Below are positions 31,184 to 41,042 of a stretch of 64,000 nucleotides of DNA, piece after piece. The DNA lies in NCBI GenBank assembly GCA_903906695.1, contig CAIVLG010000142.1, positions 1 through 64,000 on the forward strand, in the 5' to 3' direction. This stretch comes from an uncultured beta proteobacterium. Its GTDB lineage: Bacteria > Pseudomonadota > Gammaproteobacteria > Burkholderiales > Burkholderiaceae_C. The notes below the pieces were generated by a model. That model was not told where the DNA came from. It ran no database searches and saw only the letters and a list, made by a program, of their open reading frames with translations. The position numbers and the translations under genes are program-made. Each line of letters begins with the position of its first letter. The stretch's first letter is position 1.

Positions 31184-32440
31184 ATGCCCATCGAAATGAT
31201 TGAAGAAGTAGCGTTTAACCAAGGCACCCAGATCAAGGTCATCGGGGTCGGCGGCGGCGGCGGCAATGCGGTCGCTCACATGATCGAGTGCGCCGTGCAG
31301 GGCGTGGAGTTCATCTGTGCCAATACCGACGCACAGGCCTTGGGGCGCAGTACGGCGCACAAGAATGTTCAGCTCGGCACCACCGGCCTGGGCGCCGGTA
31401 GCAAGCCCGACAGAGGTCGCGAAGCGGCCGAACTGGCGCTGGACGATATTCGCAGCGCCATCGATGGTGCACACATGCTCTTCATTACCGCAGGCATGGG
31501 CGGCGGCACCGGTACCGGTGCGGCACCAGTGATTGCCAGGGTGGCACGCGAGATGGGCATTTTGACGGTTGGCGTGGTCACCAAACCGTTCGAGTTCGAG
31601 GCCTCCAAACGCATGCAAAACGCCGAGCAGGGGCTGGTCGAGCTGGAGGCCAATGTGGACTCGCTGATCGTGGTACTGAACGAGAAGCTGCTCGAAGTGC
31701 TGGGAGACGACATCGCACAGCACGAAGCCTTTGCCTACGCCAATGACGTCCTGAAAAATGCGGTGGGAGGCATCGCCGAAATCATCAATGTGCCCGGCGA
31801 CATGAATGTTGACTTTGAAGATGTGCGCACCGTGATGGGTGAACTCGGAAAGGCCATGATGGGCACTGCTACCGCAGACGGGCCTGACCGAGCTCGCATT
31901 GCGGCCGAGAAGGCGGTTGCCTGCCCCCTGCTCGAAGGGATCGACCTGTCTGGTGCCAAGGGCGTTCTGGTATTGATCACCGCCGCCAAAGGGTCGCTGA
32001 AACTCAGCGAGTCCAGGGTGGCGATGACGGCGATACGAAAGTTTGCCTCACCCGACGCGCACGTGATCTACGGCACCGCCTACGACGACAACCTGGGTGA
32101 GCAGATCCGCGTGACCGTCGTCGCAACCGGCCTTTCGCGCCAGGGCGTCAAGCGTCCGGGACCGATGCATGTGCTGCAGACGCCGCCACAACAGGGACGT
32201 CGCACCGGAACCTACGACGAGCCCTATCAGGAAGCGGCAGTCAACTCGCAACTCAACAGCAACTCGTCGGCTGCGGCGCCAGGTAATGGCGCGGCGCAGA
32301 CCGATTACCAGGGCTTCAATACGCCGAGCGTCTGGCGCACGCGCGACCGCACCCAGGCGGCGGCCAAAGTCGACGCGCTGGCCTCAGGTGGCATGGATGA
32401 CTTCGAGATTCCCGCGTTCCTGCGCAAACAGGCGGACTAG
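31184..32440 (+). CDS. ftsZ: Cell division protein FtsZ
   Basis: IKVIGVGGGGGNAVAHMI...GMGGGTGTGAAPVIA; RBS aggag before ATG 31184. Confidence 0.98.
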   Translation: MPIEMIEEVAFNQGTQIKVIGVGGGGGNAVAHMIECAVQGVEFICANTDAQALGRSTAHKNVQLGTTGLGAGSKPDRGREAAELALDDIRSAIDGAHMLFITAGMGGGTGTGAAPVIARVAREMGILTVGVVTKPFEFEASKRMQNAEQGLVELEANVDSLIVVLNEKLLEVLGDDIAQHEAFAYANDVLKNAVGGIAEIINVPGDMNVDFEDVRTVMGELGKAMMGTATADGPDRARIAAEKAVACPLLEGIDLSGAKGVLVLITAAKGSLKLSESRVAMTAIRKFASPDAHVIYGTAYDDNLGEQIRVTVVATGLSRQGVKRPGPMHVLQTPPQQGRRTGTYDEPYQEAAVNSQLNSNSSAAAPGNGAAQTDYQGFNTPSVWRTRDRTQAAAKVDALASGGMDDFEIPAFLRKQAD

Positions 32441-32452
32441 TAAAATGGGGCG

Positions 32453-33376
32453 GTGTTAAAGCAAAGAACCCTCAAGACCCTGACCCACGCCGTCGGCGTC
32501 GGACTTCACAGCGGGCAGCGGGTGGAACTGACGCTGCGCCCGGCGCAGCCTGACACCGGCATTGTGTTCAGGCGTGTCGACCTGGCACAGCCGGTGGATA
32601 TTCTGGCGTCGGCCACGGCGGTGTCGGACACCCGCCTGGCGTCGACGCTGGCAAAGGGAGGTGTCAAGGTCCACACGGTCGAGCATCTGATGTCGGCTTG
32701 CGCTGGCCTTGGCGTCGACAACATGTATGTCGATATCAATGCCGAGGAGGTGCCAATCCTGGATGGTTCGGCCTCATCCTTTGTCTATCTGCTGCAAAGT
32801 GCCGGCATCGAACTTCAAAACGCGCCCAGACGCTTTATTCGAATTACCAAAGTGGTGAAGGTGCAAGATGGACAGGGGCTTTCGGAGAAATGGGCGAGGC
32901 TCGACCCCTATCATGGCTTCAAGCTCAGTTTCGAGATCGATTTTGACCATCCTGCGGTGGATGTGACGAGCCAGCGAGTGGTTTTCGACATGAGTACCGG
33001 GTCCTACTCCAAGGACATCGCCCGGGCGCGCACCTTTGGCTTTACCAAAGACGTCGAGACGATGCGCGCAAATGGCCTGGCGCTGGGTGGAGGCATGGAC
33101 AATGCCATTGTCATGGATGATTACAAAGTCCTGAACGCCGAAGGCTTGCGTTATGACGACGAGTTCGTCAAGCACAAGATTTTGGATGCAATGGGCGACC
33201 TTTATCTGCTGGGCAAACCGCTGCTGGCCCACTACAGCGCTTTTCGTTCCGGTCACGCGCTGAACAACAAGTTGCTGCGCGAGCTCTTGTTACGCACCGA
33301 TGCCTGGGAGACAGTCAGTTTCGAAGATGAGGAAATGGCGCCCAGAGGCTTTGCTCAGCTTGCCCGGGCCTGGTGA
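32453..33376 (+). CDS. lpxC: UDP-3-O-acyl-N-acetylglucosamine deacetylase LpxC
   Basis: [31 protein letters not shown]...[14 protein letters not shown]...LDGSASSFV. Confidence 0.97.
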   Translation: MLKQRTLKTLTHAVGVGLHSGQRVELTLRPAQPDTGIVFRRVDLAQPVDILASATAVSDTRLASTLAKGGVKVHTVEHLMSACAGLGVDNMYVDINAEEVPILDGSASSFVYLLQSAGIELQNAPRRFIRITKVVKVQDGQGLSEKWARLDPYHGFKLSFEIDFDHPAVDVTSQRVVFDMSTGSYSKDIARARTFGFTKDVETMRANGLALGGGMDNAIVMDDYKVLNAEGLRYDDEFVKHKILDAMGDLYLLGKPLLAHYSAFRSGHALNNKLLRELLLRTDAWETVSFEDEEMAPRGFAQLARAW

Positions 33377-33377
33377 C

Positions 33378-33554
33378 ATGCTGCTGTTTCGCTGGCTCAT
33401 CCTGTTGCTGTTGCTGGGCGCCGCAGTTTGCTTTGTCATCTACACCGCCACCGGACAGGTACGGTATAAACGCTTCGGCCTGATCACCCTGAAATGGGTC
33501 TTTTATGCGGGCTTCGCATTTTTTGCGGTGCTGATTCTGGAGCGGCTGGGCTGA
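33378..33554 (+). CDS. Small membrane protein (58 aa)
   Basis: MLLFRWLILLLLLGAAVCFVIYTATGQVRYKRFGLITLKWVFYAGFAFFAVLILERLG; two hydrophobic segments. Confidence 0.6.
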   Translation: MLLFRWLILLLLLGAAVCFVIYTATGQVRYKRFGLITLKWVFYAGFAFFAVLILERLG

Positions 33555-33568
33555 CAACAAATTCAAAG

Positions 33569-34291
33569 TCAGCGCGTAATGACAACCTTCTGGTACAGAC
33601 CGCCAAAATAGTTCTGCTTGTCGATGGCGGCCGGCTTCAAATCAGATGGCAGCCAACTGCTGATCTCGTTGCGCCAGAGATCCATCGCAAACGGCTCCAG
33701 TGTCTTCAGGATCGGCACCATAAGGTAGCGAAACGGACTCCAGGCGACGGGCCGGTGATAGTCGACAAAGATCAGCTTGCCACCCGGTTTCGTGATGCGC
33801 ATGGCCTCAGCAACGGTCTTGCGGCGCACGGCTTCGGGCTGTTCGTGCAGCAGGAAGAAAACGACCACGGCATCTCGGCTGGCATTCTCGAATTGCATGT
33901 TGGTCGAATCCTGCCGCAGCACGGTAACCTGGCTCGGGTTCTTCAATTTGGCATGCAGGTTCTTGATCTGGATCGGCGCCACATCGATCACGTCCAGATG
34001 GCCTTGCGGCCCCAGGCTCTCTACCAGATGTTCGGTGAAGTTGCCGTAGACGCAGGCGACCTGCAAAATCTGGCCGTTGCTGGCGGCGCTCAGTTCCTGC
34101 AAGGCGGCATCGCGCAGGCGCGCAAAGTTTCCCCACAAAATCAGGTTCACCAACCATTGGCGCTCGAATACGCGAACCGCATTCGGATGGACATAGGCCC
34201 ACCAGTAGGTTTTCTCCAGGTATTCCGGAACCGGAACCGATGCAAAGGAGGGCTCGACGCTGGCATTGCTTGCAGATGAATTGGGACTCAA
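33569..34291 (-). CDS. rquA: RquA-like rhodoquinone biosynthesis protein; start uncertain
   Basis: VPEYLEKTYWWAYVHPNAVRVFERQWLVNLILWGNFARLRDAALQEL...QVACVYGNFTEHLVESL...VVVFFLLHEQPEAVRRKTVAEAMRITKPGGKLIFVDYHRP matches my recollection of the RquA family. The listed ATG at 34330 lies inside a terminator, so a TTG near 34291 is suggested. Confidence 0.78.
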   Translation of the reverse strand: MSPNSSASNASVEPSFASVPVPEYLEKTYWWAYVHPNAVRVFERQWLVNLILWGNFARLRDAALQELSAASNGQILQVACVYGNFTEHLVESLGPQGHLDVIDVAPIQIKNLHAKLKNPSQVTVLRQDSTNMQFENASRDAVVVFFLLHEQPEAVRRKTVAEAMRITKPGGKLIFVDYHRPVAWSPFRYLMVPILKTLEPFAMDLWRNEISSWLPSDLKPAAIDKQNYFGGLYQKVVITR

Positions 34292-34303
34292 AGAACAGAC
34301 CTC

Positions 34304-34331
34304 AAAAAAAATGCCCCCAAAAGGAGGCATT
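34304..34331 (-). terminator. Rho-independent terminator of the frd operon
   Basis: Minus strand AATGCCTCCTTTTGGGGGCATTTTTTTT. Confidence 0.75.
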
Positions 34332-34365
34332 CATACCGCCAAGGGGCGGGAGTAATGATACACGG

Positions 34366-34707
34366 TCAGATGCGAAGCAGTGCCAGCACGGTTGAAACGG
34401 TACCGGCAGCGGCCACCAGGTACACGATGATGGCGACCACCGAGTCATTGCGCACGCCGAAGTCATACACGGTCACGCGCAAACGATGCGCCGCATGCCA
34501 CAGAAACAGCGTGACCACGCCGAACAGGAACAGTTTGCCAAACCAGTTCGCGGCAAATGCGTGCAGGCGTGCATAGCTCATCAAGTCGGGTGCGTGGTTG
34601 ATCGAGAGCAGCAGGAACAGCAGAGCCAGAACCGGTGCCAGAAAGGCTGCCAGCGTGCCACCGGCAGCGAACAGGCTCCAGAAGATGGGTTTATTTGACT
34701 TTGCCAT
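34366..34707 (-). CDS. frdD: Fumarate reductase membrane subunit FrdD
   Basis: SNKPIFWSLFAAGGTLAAFLAPVLALLF...LFLWHAAHRLRVTVYDFGV; operon position. Confidence 0.88.
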   Translation of the reverse strand: MAKSNKPIFWSLFAAGGTLAAFLAPVLALLFLLLSINHAPDLMSYARLHAFAANWFGKLFLFGVVTLFLWHAAHRLRVTVYDFGVRNDSVVAIIVYLVAAAGTVSTVLALLRI

Positions 34708-34709
34708 GG

Positions 34710-35102
34710 TTAAAGCACTCCTGCAAAAAACACGACCACCAGCGTGGCGATAGCCCAAACCGCGTAGTGAGCGCCAACAATGTATTTGCCGTCCAAGAAC
34801 TCCTCGCCGGTTTGCACGGGCATCGCCTTGGGTGTTACGTTGAACCAGTTGGTGGCGTTGTAGACGGCAAAGAACAGGATCACCGCCATAGCCAGGAAAC
34901 TCCAGGGGCCTTTGAGTGCTGCGATGAACGAGTCGTAGGCGGCCTGACCTTTAGACAGACGCTCAAGCGTGCATACCAGCAGCAGCGCAAACGCGCCAAT
35001 CGGTATGCAGGTGACCTCCCGCGACATGTAGCGCAGATAGCGCGGGTGCTTCAGGTACCAGCCGGTCTTCGAGACCTCGCGGACATAGGGTTTGCGGCTC
35101 AT
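34710..35102 (-). CDS. frdC: Fumarate reductase membrane subunit FrdC
   Basis: RKPYVREVSKTGWYLKHPRYLRYMSREVTCIPIGAF...FNVTPKAM. Confidence 0.88.
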   Translation of the reverse strand: MSRKPYVREVSKTGWYLKHPRYLRYMSREVTCIPIGAFALLLVCTLERLSKGQAAYDSFIAALKGPWSFLAMAVILFFAVYNATNWFNVTPKAMPVQTGEEFLDGKYIVGAHYAVWAIATLVVVFFAGVL

Positions 35103-35851
35103 TTTGCGCCTCCCGGTAACAGATGTTCCTTAAACCAGTCGATGGTGCTGGCAACCTTGACCTGCTGCAGCGCGCTGGCCGGGTCGACGGCCTTGGGGCA
35201 CACTTCGGAGCAGGCGCCGACAAACGAGCATTCCCAGACGCCCTCGTTGGTGGCAATGACTTCCTGGCGCTCCATGCGTCCGCCATCGCGCGAGTCCTGG
35301 TTGTAGCGGTGCGCCAAAGTGATGGCAGCGGGGCCGATGAATTTGGGCTGCAAACTGTACTCGGGGCAGGCGGCATAGCACAGCATGCAGTTGATGCACA
35401 TCGAAAACTGACGGTACTTCATCAGCTGCGCCGGTGTCTGCTTGTACTCGCCCTGCTCGATGCTCTTCTTCTCCTTGGGGATCAGATAGGGTTTGACGCG
35501 CTTTAGCTTGTCGATAAAGTCGTCCGCGACCGTCACCAGATCACGTTCGATCGGGAAGTTGGCCAGTGGCTCGACCCGGATCACGCCCTCGTAGGAACGC
35601 AGGAAAGCATGGCACGAGAGCTTGGGCTCGCCGTTGACCATCATGCCGCAACTGCCGCAGACCGCCATGTGGCAGGACCAGCGGAAGTTCAGTGTCGGGT
35701 CTATGCTCTCCTTGACCGCGTTGAGCGCGTCCAGCACCACCCACTCCTCATTGCACTCCACTTCGTATTTTTGAAAGTGGGGCGCGCTGTCCTTTTCGGG
35801 GTCATAGCGCAGCACTTCCAGCTGCACCATTCGTTTCTTCAGCTGTGTCAT
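35099..35851 (-). CDS. frdB: Fumarate reductase iron-sulfur subunit FrdB
   Basis: FRWSCHMAVCGSCGMMVNGEPKLSC...ANFPIERDLV...CINCMLCYAACPEY...FIGPAAITLAHRYNQDSRD. Confidence 0.93.
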   Translation of the reverse strand: MTQLKKRMVQLEVLRYDPEKDSAPHFQKYEVECNEEWVVLDALNAVKESIDPTLNFRWSCHMAVCGSCGMMVNGEPKLSCHAFLRSYEGVIRVEPLANFPIERDLVTVADDFIDKLKRVKPYLIPKEKKSIEQGEYKQTPAQLMKYRQFSMCINCMLCYAACPEYSLQPKFIGPAAITLAHRYNQDSRDGGRMERQEVIATNEGVWECSFVGACSEVCPKAVDPASALQQVKVASTIDWFKEHLLPGGAK

Positions 35852-37605
35852 TTGTGGTCTCCCGAATAGTCACGCACGCCCGGAGGCGACTTGGTAATGA
35901 CGACGTCCAGATAGTCCAGGCGCGGCGCACTTTGGCCCTGATAGTGGGCCATGCTGTGACGCAGGAAGGTCTTGTCGTCACGCTCCACGAAGTCGAGCCG
36001 CTGGTGCGCGCCACGCGACTCCTTGCGCGCCAGTGCACTGACGGTCAGTGCTTCGGCACAGTCAAGCATCGAGCCCAGTTCCAGGACCTGGAACAGGTCG
36101 GTGTTGAAAACATTGCTCTTGTCGTGCAGAACTATTCTGTGGTAACGCTGGCGCAAATCGGCAATCTTGGCCACGGCTTCCTTCAGGCCATTTTCTTCCC
36201 GATAAAGGCCCGCGTTCTTCTCCATCGTGTCCATCATTTCCTTGCGCACGCCGGACATCGACTCGTTGCCCTTGGTGCGCGAGAATATTTCGCGGATGCG
36301 GGCCTGCGATTCCTCGGCACGTGCTTTCAAGGCTGCGGCATTGGGTTTTCCAAGACCTTGCATGTGCTCGATCGCCGACATGGCGGCGCTCTTGCCGAAC
36401 ACCAGTAGCTCGACCAGCGAGTTCGATCCCAGGCGATTCGCGCCGTTGAGGCTGACGCAGGCACATTCGCCAGCGGCAAACAGGCCTGGTACCGGCGTTG
36501 CCGCCTTGGTGTTGGTGGAGATGCCGCCCATCATGTAATGCACCACCGGACGGATTGGGATCGCCTCCTTGACGATATCCACACCCAAGTAGGCAATGCC
36601 CAGTTCGCGTACCAGCGGCAGGCGTTCATCAATATATTTTTCGCCGAGGTGGCGCATGTCAAGCATCACGCATTCGCCCCACGGCGTGGTCACGGTGTTG
36701 CCTTTTTGCAGTTCGTGCCAGTAGGCCTGGCTGACGCGGTCGCGCGGACCGAGTTCCATGGTCTTGAGCTGCGGCTTGCCGAGCGGTGTTTCCGGACCCA
36801 TGCCGTAGTCTTGCAGATAGCGCCGGCCGTTCTTGTTGAGCAGCACGCCGCCTTCGCCGCGGCAGGCTTCAGTCAGCAAACTGCCGGTATTGGGCAGGCC
36901 GGTGGGGTGGTATTGCACAAACTCCATGTCCTTCAAGGGCACGCCAGCGCGATACGCCAGCGCCATGCCGTCGCCGGTCTTGATGGCACCGTTGGTGCTG
37001 AAGGGGAACATGCGCCCGGCACCACCGCCGCAGATGATGACGGACTTGGCGTGGAACTGTTTGATCATGCCACTGCGCATTTCCATCGCCGTGACGCCTT
37101 GACAGCGACCCTCGTCCACCAGCAAGTCGAGCGCGAAGTACTCGTCGAAACGCTGGATCGAGGGGAACTGCAGCGTAGTCTGAAACAGCGTATGCAGAAT
37201 GTGAAAGCCCGATTTATCGGCAGCAAACCAGGTCCGCTTCTTCTTCATGCCGCCAAAGGGGCGCACCGCCACCGAGCCGTCAGCCTCACGGTTCCAGGGA
37301 CAACCCCAATGTTCCAATTGGGTCAGTTCCTTCGGCGCCTCATGCACGAAATACTCGACGCAGTCCTGATCCGAGAGCCAGTCGCCGCCACCCACGGTGT
37401 CGTCGAAGTGCAGGTCGAAACTGTCGTCCTGCTTGATCACCCCGGCGGCGCCGCCTTCGGCAGCGCAGGTGTGGCTGCGCATCGGATAGACCTTGGAGAT
37501 CAAGGCCACGCGCAGTTTGGGGTCGGTCTCGGCCAGCGCGATGGCGGCGCGTAAACCGGCGCCTCCTGCGCCAATGATGACGACATCGGTATTGACTATT
37601 TCCAT
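35848..37605 (-). CDS. frdA: Fumarate reductase flavoprotein subunit FrdA
   Basis: VVIIGAGGAGLRAAIALAE...ALISKVYPMRSHTCAAEGGAAG...EFVQYHPTGLPNTGSLLTEACRGEGG...GPETPLGKP...MELGPRDRVSQAYWHE; closer to E. coli FrdA than SdhA as I recall them. Confidence 0.93.
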   Translation of the reverse strand: MEIVNTDVVIIGAGGAGLRAAIALAETDPKLRVALISKVYPMRSHTCAAEGGAAGVIKQDDSFDLHFDDTVGGGDWLSDQDCVEYFVHEAPKELTQLEHWGCPWNREADGSVAVRPFGGMKKKRTWFAADKSGFHILHTLFQTTLQFPSIQRFDEYFALDLLVDEGRCQGVTAMEMRSGMIKQFHAKSVIICGGGAGRMFPFSTNGAIKTGDGMALAYRAGVPLKDMEFVQYHPTGLPNTGSLLTEACRGEGGVLLNKNGRRYLQDYGMGPETPLGKPQLKTMELGPRDRVSQAYWHELQKGNTVTTPWGECVMLDMRHLGEKYIDERLPLVRELGIAYLGVDIVKEAIPIRPVVHYMMGGISTNTKAATPVPGLFAAGECACVSLNGANRLGSNSLVELLVFGKSAAMSAIEHMQGLGKPNAAALKARAEESQARIREIFSRTKGNESMSGVRKEMMDTMEKNAGLYREENGLKEAVAKIADLRQRYHRIVLHDKSNVFNTDLFQVLELGSMLDCAEALTVSALARKESRGAHQRLDFVERDDKTFLRHSMAHYQGQSAPRLDYLDVVITKSPPGVRDYSGDHK

Positions 37606-37669
37606 TTCTTCCTTTCCATCACCTAAGTGATTCCAACTCAACAACAGGCAAGACGGTGCGGCAGACTTT

Positions 37670-39688
37670 CTAGTGCGTCTTGAAGAACCCGATCGCCACC
37701 AAGGTCAGCAAGGTCAGACCGATCGTAATCAGTGTGAAGCCCAGCACTTTCGATGCTGCCAGCTTGGCCGGCGATGGTGCGTCAACGAGGTGCTTCTCCA
37801 GTTCGCCGCTGTCAAGCATGCGCTGGTATTCGACCGCGTGATCGTGCTTGAACTCTTCCAGCGAGAAAGTGCCGGTAAACATGACCACCTCGAGCGGGAA
37901 CTTGTCCGGACGGAAGTGGTTGTTGAAAAAGTGCACGGTGAACAGGAAGACCACCGCCAGGAACGCTTCTTCGCCATGGAAGATCGCCGCCACGTTGAAG
38001 ATCCAGCCCGGCAGGAAGGCGCCGAAGAAGCCCGGCAGCCACATGATCAGACCGCTGACGCCGATGATGGTGACGCCCCAGAATGGTGCCCAGTAGTCAA
38101 ACTTTTCCCAGTAAGTCCAGCGGTCGAATTTCGGACGCGGACCCTGTCCAAAGAACCACTGGAACATGGCAAGCATGTCCTTGCCGTCCTGCAGGTTGGG
38201 CACCATAGAGTTCGGGCCGAAGACCTTGAAGGTCTTGCGATTGCGTGCAATGCCCCAGATCATGTAAAGCAGGTGCCAGAAGAAGACGCCAGCGAAAATG
38301 ACGGCTGCCACGCGATGGATGATGCCCGCGGTGTGGGGTCCGCCCAGAGCTTTCATGAGGGCCGGCGCCCAGGCCACTTCCGAATAGAACAGTGGCATGC
38401 CGGTCAAGGTCAGCGTCATCAGACTCAGCGCGAAGGTCAGGTGGGCGATGCGCCAGATCGGACTGAAGCGCTGCACATGTTTGCCCTTCCATTGCGCTGG
38501 CACCGAGTCAGGTTTGATGTGGGGTTGACCGGCACGCGCCTTGCGATCCTGGTGTTCGCGGTAGAACCACAGCGCAGTATGCAGCCAGAAGAAACCGAAG
38601 GTGCCAACCAGTAGTTGCACCATGATTTGCCAGGCAACCCAGATCTGCGGGTACTTGTTGAAATCGTGGGCGTTGCCGTGCGGCTGATAACTGGCAAACG
38701 CGGCTGGCACGTCCGGCAAACCCTTCTTCGCGTTATGGCAAGTTTGGCATGTCTTGAGGCGGTTGTCCGGATGAACCAGCGATTTCGGGTCGCTCACCTT
38801 TTGTATCTCATGGCTGCCATGGCAGTTGTAGCACTTGGCCGTGTAGGCGTAGCCGAGTGTGCTGATCTGACCGTGGAAGGTGTCCTTGTAGGTGTCGAGC
38901 TTGTCCACGTGGCAATTGCCGCAATTGGAGGACACCGTCAGCTTGAAAGCATCGCCCGAGGTGCTGCTGATGCCGTGAGCGGTGTGGCAATCGGAGCAGA
39001 CCGCTGCCTGTGCCAGCAGTTTCTTGCTGTTCTCCTGCCCGTGTACTGAAGTCAGATAGGCTTCAAGTTGATCTGTGTGGCAAGTGCCACCGCAGACGGT
39101 CGGAATCTCCAGCCGCCACTGCGTGTGCAGCGGCGTGTTCTTGGGCGGAACATGAAAACTGTGGGTGTCGTGGCAGTTGTCGCAGGCTGCGTTGGGTTTG
39201 GTCTTGTCGTCTGCATTGGCTCGCGCGTGGAACGACTTCTTGTAGGCTTCAATATTCTGGGCCACGACGCCCATCCGGGGCCGGTCCTTGCCTTTTCCAA
39301 ATTTCTCCATCTGCTCCCACAACTCGAGATGGCAGCCGGCGCAATCGACCTTCTTTAGCGCCAGCGCCGGATCCTTGGTGTGGGCGTTGGCTTTGTCGGC
39401 GTTGTCTGCGATGTCTGAGTGGCAGGCCACGCACTGCATATTGGCATGCACACTCTGGCTGAACTTGTCGCTTGGTATGTTGCGCAAGGCACGTGTTTTG
39501 CCATCGGCAGTGGGAACCTCCAGTTTCCCTTTCTTCCCGTCATGGCAGGTCTGGCAGGTTGCGTTGTCCAGCGAAGGTGGCGGTGCCGGGGTGGCCGGTG
39601 GTGTCGGGGCGGCGCTGGCGGGCAGGGCCAGAAATACACTCGCAAGACAGACGAAAATGGCCCGCAGGACCGAATGCTCAAGTCGCAT
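37670..39688 (-). CDS. CbcL-like fusion: nine-heme c-type domain plus b-type (FdnI/HydC-like) membrane domain
   Basis: Eight CXXCH plus one CX3CH (CGGTCH), then a multi-TM cytochrome b domain with conserved His (RIAHLTFALSLMTLTLTGMPLFY, IIHRVAAVIFAGVFFWHLLY). Confidence 0.78.
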   Translation of the reverse strand: MRLEHSVLRAIFVCLASVFLALPASAAPTPPATPAPPPSLDNATCQTCHDGKKGKLEVPTADGKTRALRNIPSDKFSQSVHANMQCVACHSDIADNADKANAHTKDPALALKKVDCAGCHLELWEQMEKFGKGKDRPRMGVVAQNIEAYKKSFHARANADDKTKPNAACDNCHDTHSFHVPPKNTPLHTQWRLEIPTVCGGTCHTDQLEAYLTSVHGQENSKKLLAQAAVCSDCHTAHGISSTSGDAFKLTVSSNCGNCHVDKLDTYKDTFHGQISTLGYAYTAKCYNCHGSHEIQKVSDPKSLVHPDNRLKTCQTCHNAKKGLPDVPAAFASYQPHGNAHDFNKYPQIWVAWQIMVQLLVGTFGFFWLHTALWFYREHQDRKARAGQPHIKPDSVPAQWKGKHVQRFSPIWRIAHLTFALSLMTLTLTGMPLFYSEVAWAPALMKALGGPHTAGIIHRVAAVIFAGVFFWHLLYMIWGIARNRKTFKVFGPNSMVPNLQDGKDMLAMFQWFFGQGPRPKFDRWTYWEKFDYWAPFWGVTIIGVSGLIMWLPGFFGAFLPGWIFNVAAIFHGEEAFLAVVFLFTVHFFNNHFRPDKFPLEVVMFTGTFSLEEFKHDHAVEYQRMLDSGELEKHLVDAPSPAKLAASKVLGFTLITIGLTLLTLVAIGFFKTH

Positions 39689-39762
39689 GTAAAAAACCTC
39701 TAGAGGAAAGTAAAGCGAGTGTAACTTCAGCAATTCGGAATCTGGCAGAGAGTGACAGAGCT

Positions 39763-39776
39763 ATGACATAGATCAA
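39763..39776. promoter_or_regulatory. Weak FNR/CRP-type site ATGAC-ATAG-ATCAA
   Basis: Perfect right half-site, two mismatches in the left. Confidence 0.35.
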
Positions 39777-39854
39777 ATAACATGGCGGCAGCTCCACCCT
39801 CGACTCTCGACGCGGCGGCGTTTCCTTGTCAGTTGGCGGTAGGCTCGAGTGGCG

Positions 39855-41042
39855 CTAAACGTGGTTTGAATGGGTCGTCTTTTCCGACCAAATCGGGAAG
39901 AACTTGTGGATGATGGCCAACAAACCAAACGGAGCCAACACGATCAGAATACCCACCAAAGCGCCTTCTTTGCCAAAGAAAGGCAGCTGATAGCTCAGCA
40001 ATCCTTTGCCTGTTTTTGATATCTCCTGGCCGCCGATGACGACGTTCCAGCGCATCATGAACACAGAGAACAGCACCAGGCAGGCGCTCACAGTGACACC
40101 AAACACCAAGGCCTTGCCGGTAGTGCCGCGCCAGATCATGTACGACAACCACAACAGAGGTGTGACGGCACCAACGGCGAACTGAAGCACAAAATAGGGG
40201 ACCAGCAACGGGCCGGTCACATAATGCATGATCATTTCAACACCTTCACGGCCTTTGTAGGCCATGCTTCCAAATTCGAGTGCCTCCAGTACAAAGGCCA
40301 CCATGATGAAAGACCAGATGGTGTAGGCCAGCGTTTTGAGGCAGGGCAGATCGACTGGAATCTTGCGCCATTTGCAGGTCACAACATACAGAACGGCGAG
40401 CAAGGAGACTCCGGAAATAATCGCAGAGAACAGGAAAATAACCGGCATCAGGTCGGATGACCACCATTCACGCGCCTTGACCGATCCGTACATGAACCCA
40501 ACGTAACCGTGCAGGCCGTGCGCACCAGGGATGCCGATACAGGCCAGCGCAAAGATCCATTTTTTGTCCCATTCAAGGGTCTTTTCAGATACGTCGTAAG
40601 AGCCTAGCGTCAGCACCTTGTAGAAGCGGCCCAACAAGCCAGTCTTGGTCTGGGCTTGATCGACGATGAATGGACGGTAGGCAAACCAGATTTCGAGCAG
40701 CAAAAGAAAGACGTAGAAGCTGGCAAAAAAACCAAACATCGCCATTGCCGACGTCAGGTGTGGCGTAATAGTGGCGTTAAAGGCCCGCTCCGCGTGACCG
40801 AGGTGAATCAGCAAAGGGGTCGGTACAAAGACCATGAAACTGAATGAAGTGAGCAAGGCCAGGTGGGCGACCGGTTTCAGACGCTCGAAGCCAAACACCT
40901 GATAGAGGCTGGAGACAGTAAACGCACCTGCCACCAAGCCTGTGATGTACGGATAAACGGCGATCAGGACAGACCACTCAAAGACCGTTTCGTTGGGATA
41001 GACCCAGCCCGTATAGGGGGCAAAATTAATGAGCGCTTCCAT
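39855..41042 (-). CDS. NrfD/PsrC-family membrane protein
   Basis: Polytopic protein co-directional with FeS partner; YPYITGLVAGAFTVSSLYQVFGFERLKPVAHLALLTSFSFMVFVPTPLLIHLGHAERAFN. Confidence 0.82.
   Translation of the reverse strand: MEALINFAPYTGWVYPNETVFEWSVLIAVYPYITGLVAGAFTVSSLYQVFGFERLKPVAHLALLTSFSFMVFVPTPLLIHLGHAERAFNATITPHLTSAMAMFGFFASFYVFLLLLEIWFAYRPFIVDQAQTKTGLLGRFYKVLTLGSYDVSEKTLEWDKKWIFALACIGIPGAHGLHGYVGFMYGSVKAREWWSSDLMPVIFLFSAIISGVSLLAVLYVVTCKWRKIPVDLPCLKTLAYTIWSFIMVAFVLEALEFGSMAYKGREGVEMIMHYVTGPLLVPYFVLQFAVGAVTPLLWLSYMIWRGTTGKALVFGVTVSACLVLFSVFMMRWNVVIGGQEISKTGKGLLSYQLPFFGKEGALVGILIVLAPFGLLAIIHKFFPIWSEKTTHSNHV

Noticed and set aside
36538-37554. 338-aa plus-strand ORF opposite frdA
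   Set aside because: Antisense shadow of a high-GC gene; composition is Arg/His/Ala-rich with no recognisable domain.
35099-37605. Reading the operon as succinate dehydrogenase sdhCDAB
   Set aside because: Sequence blocks and A-B-C-D gene order fit E. coli-type FrdABCD better.
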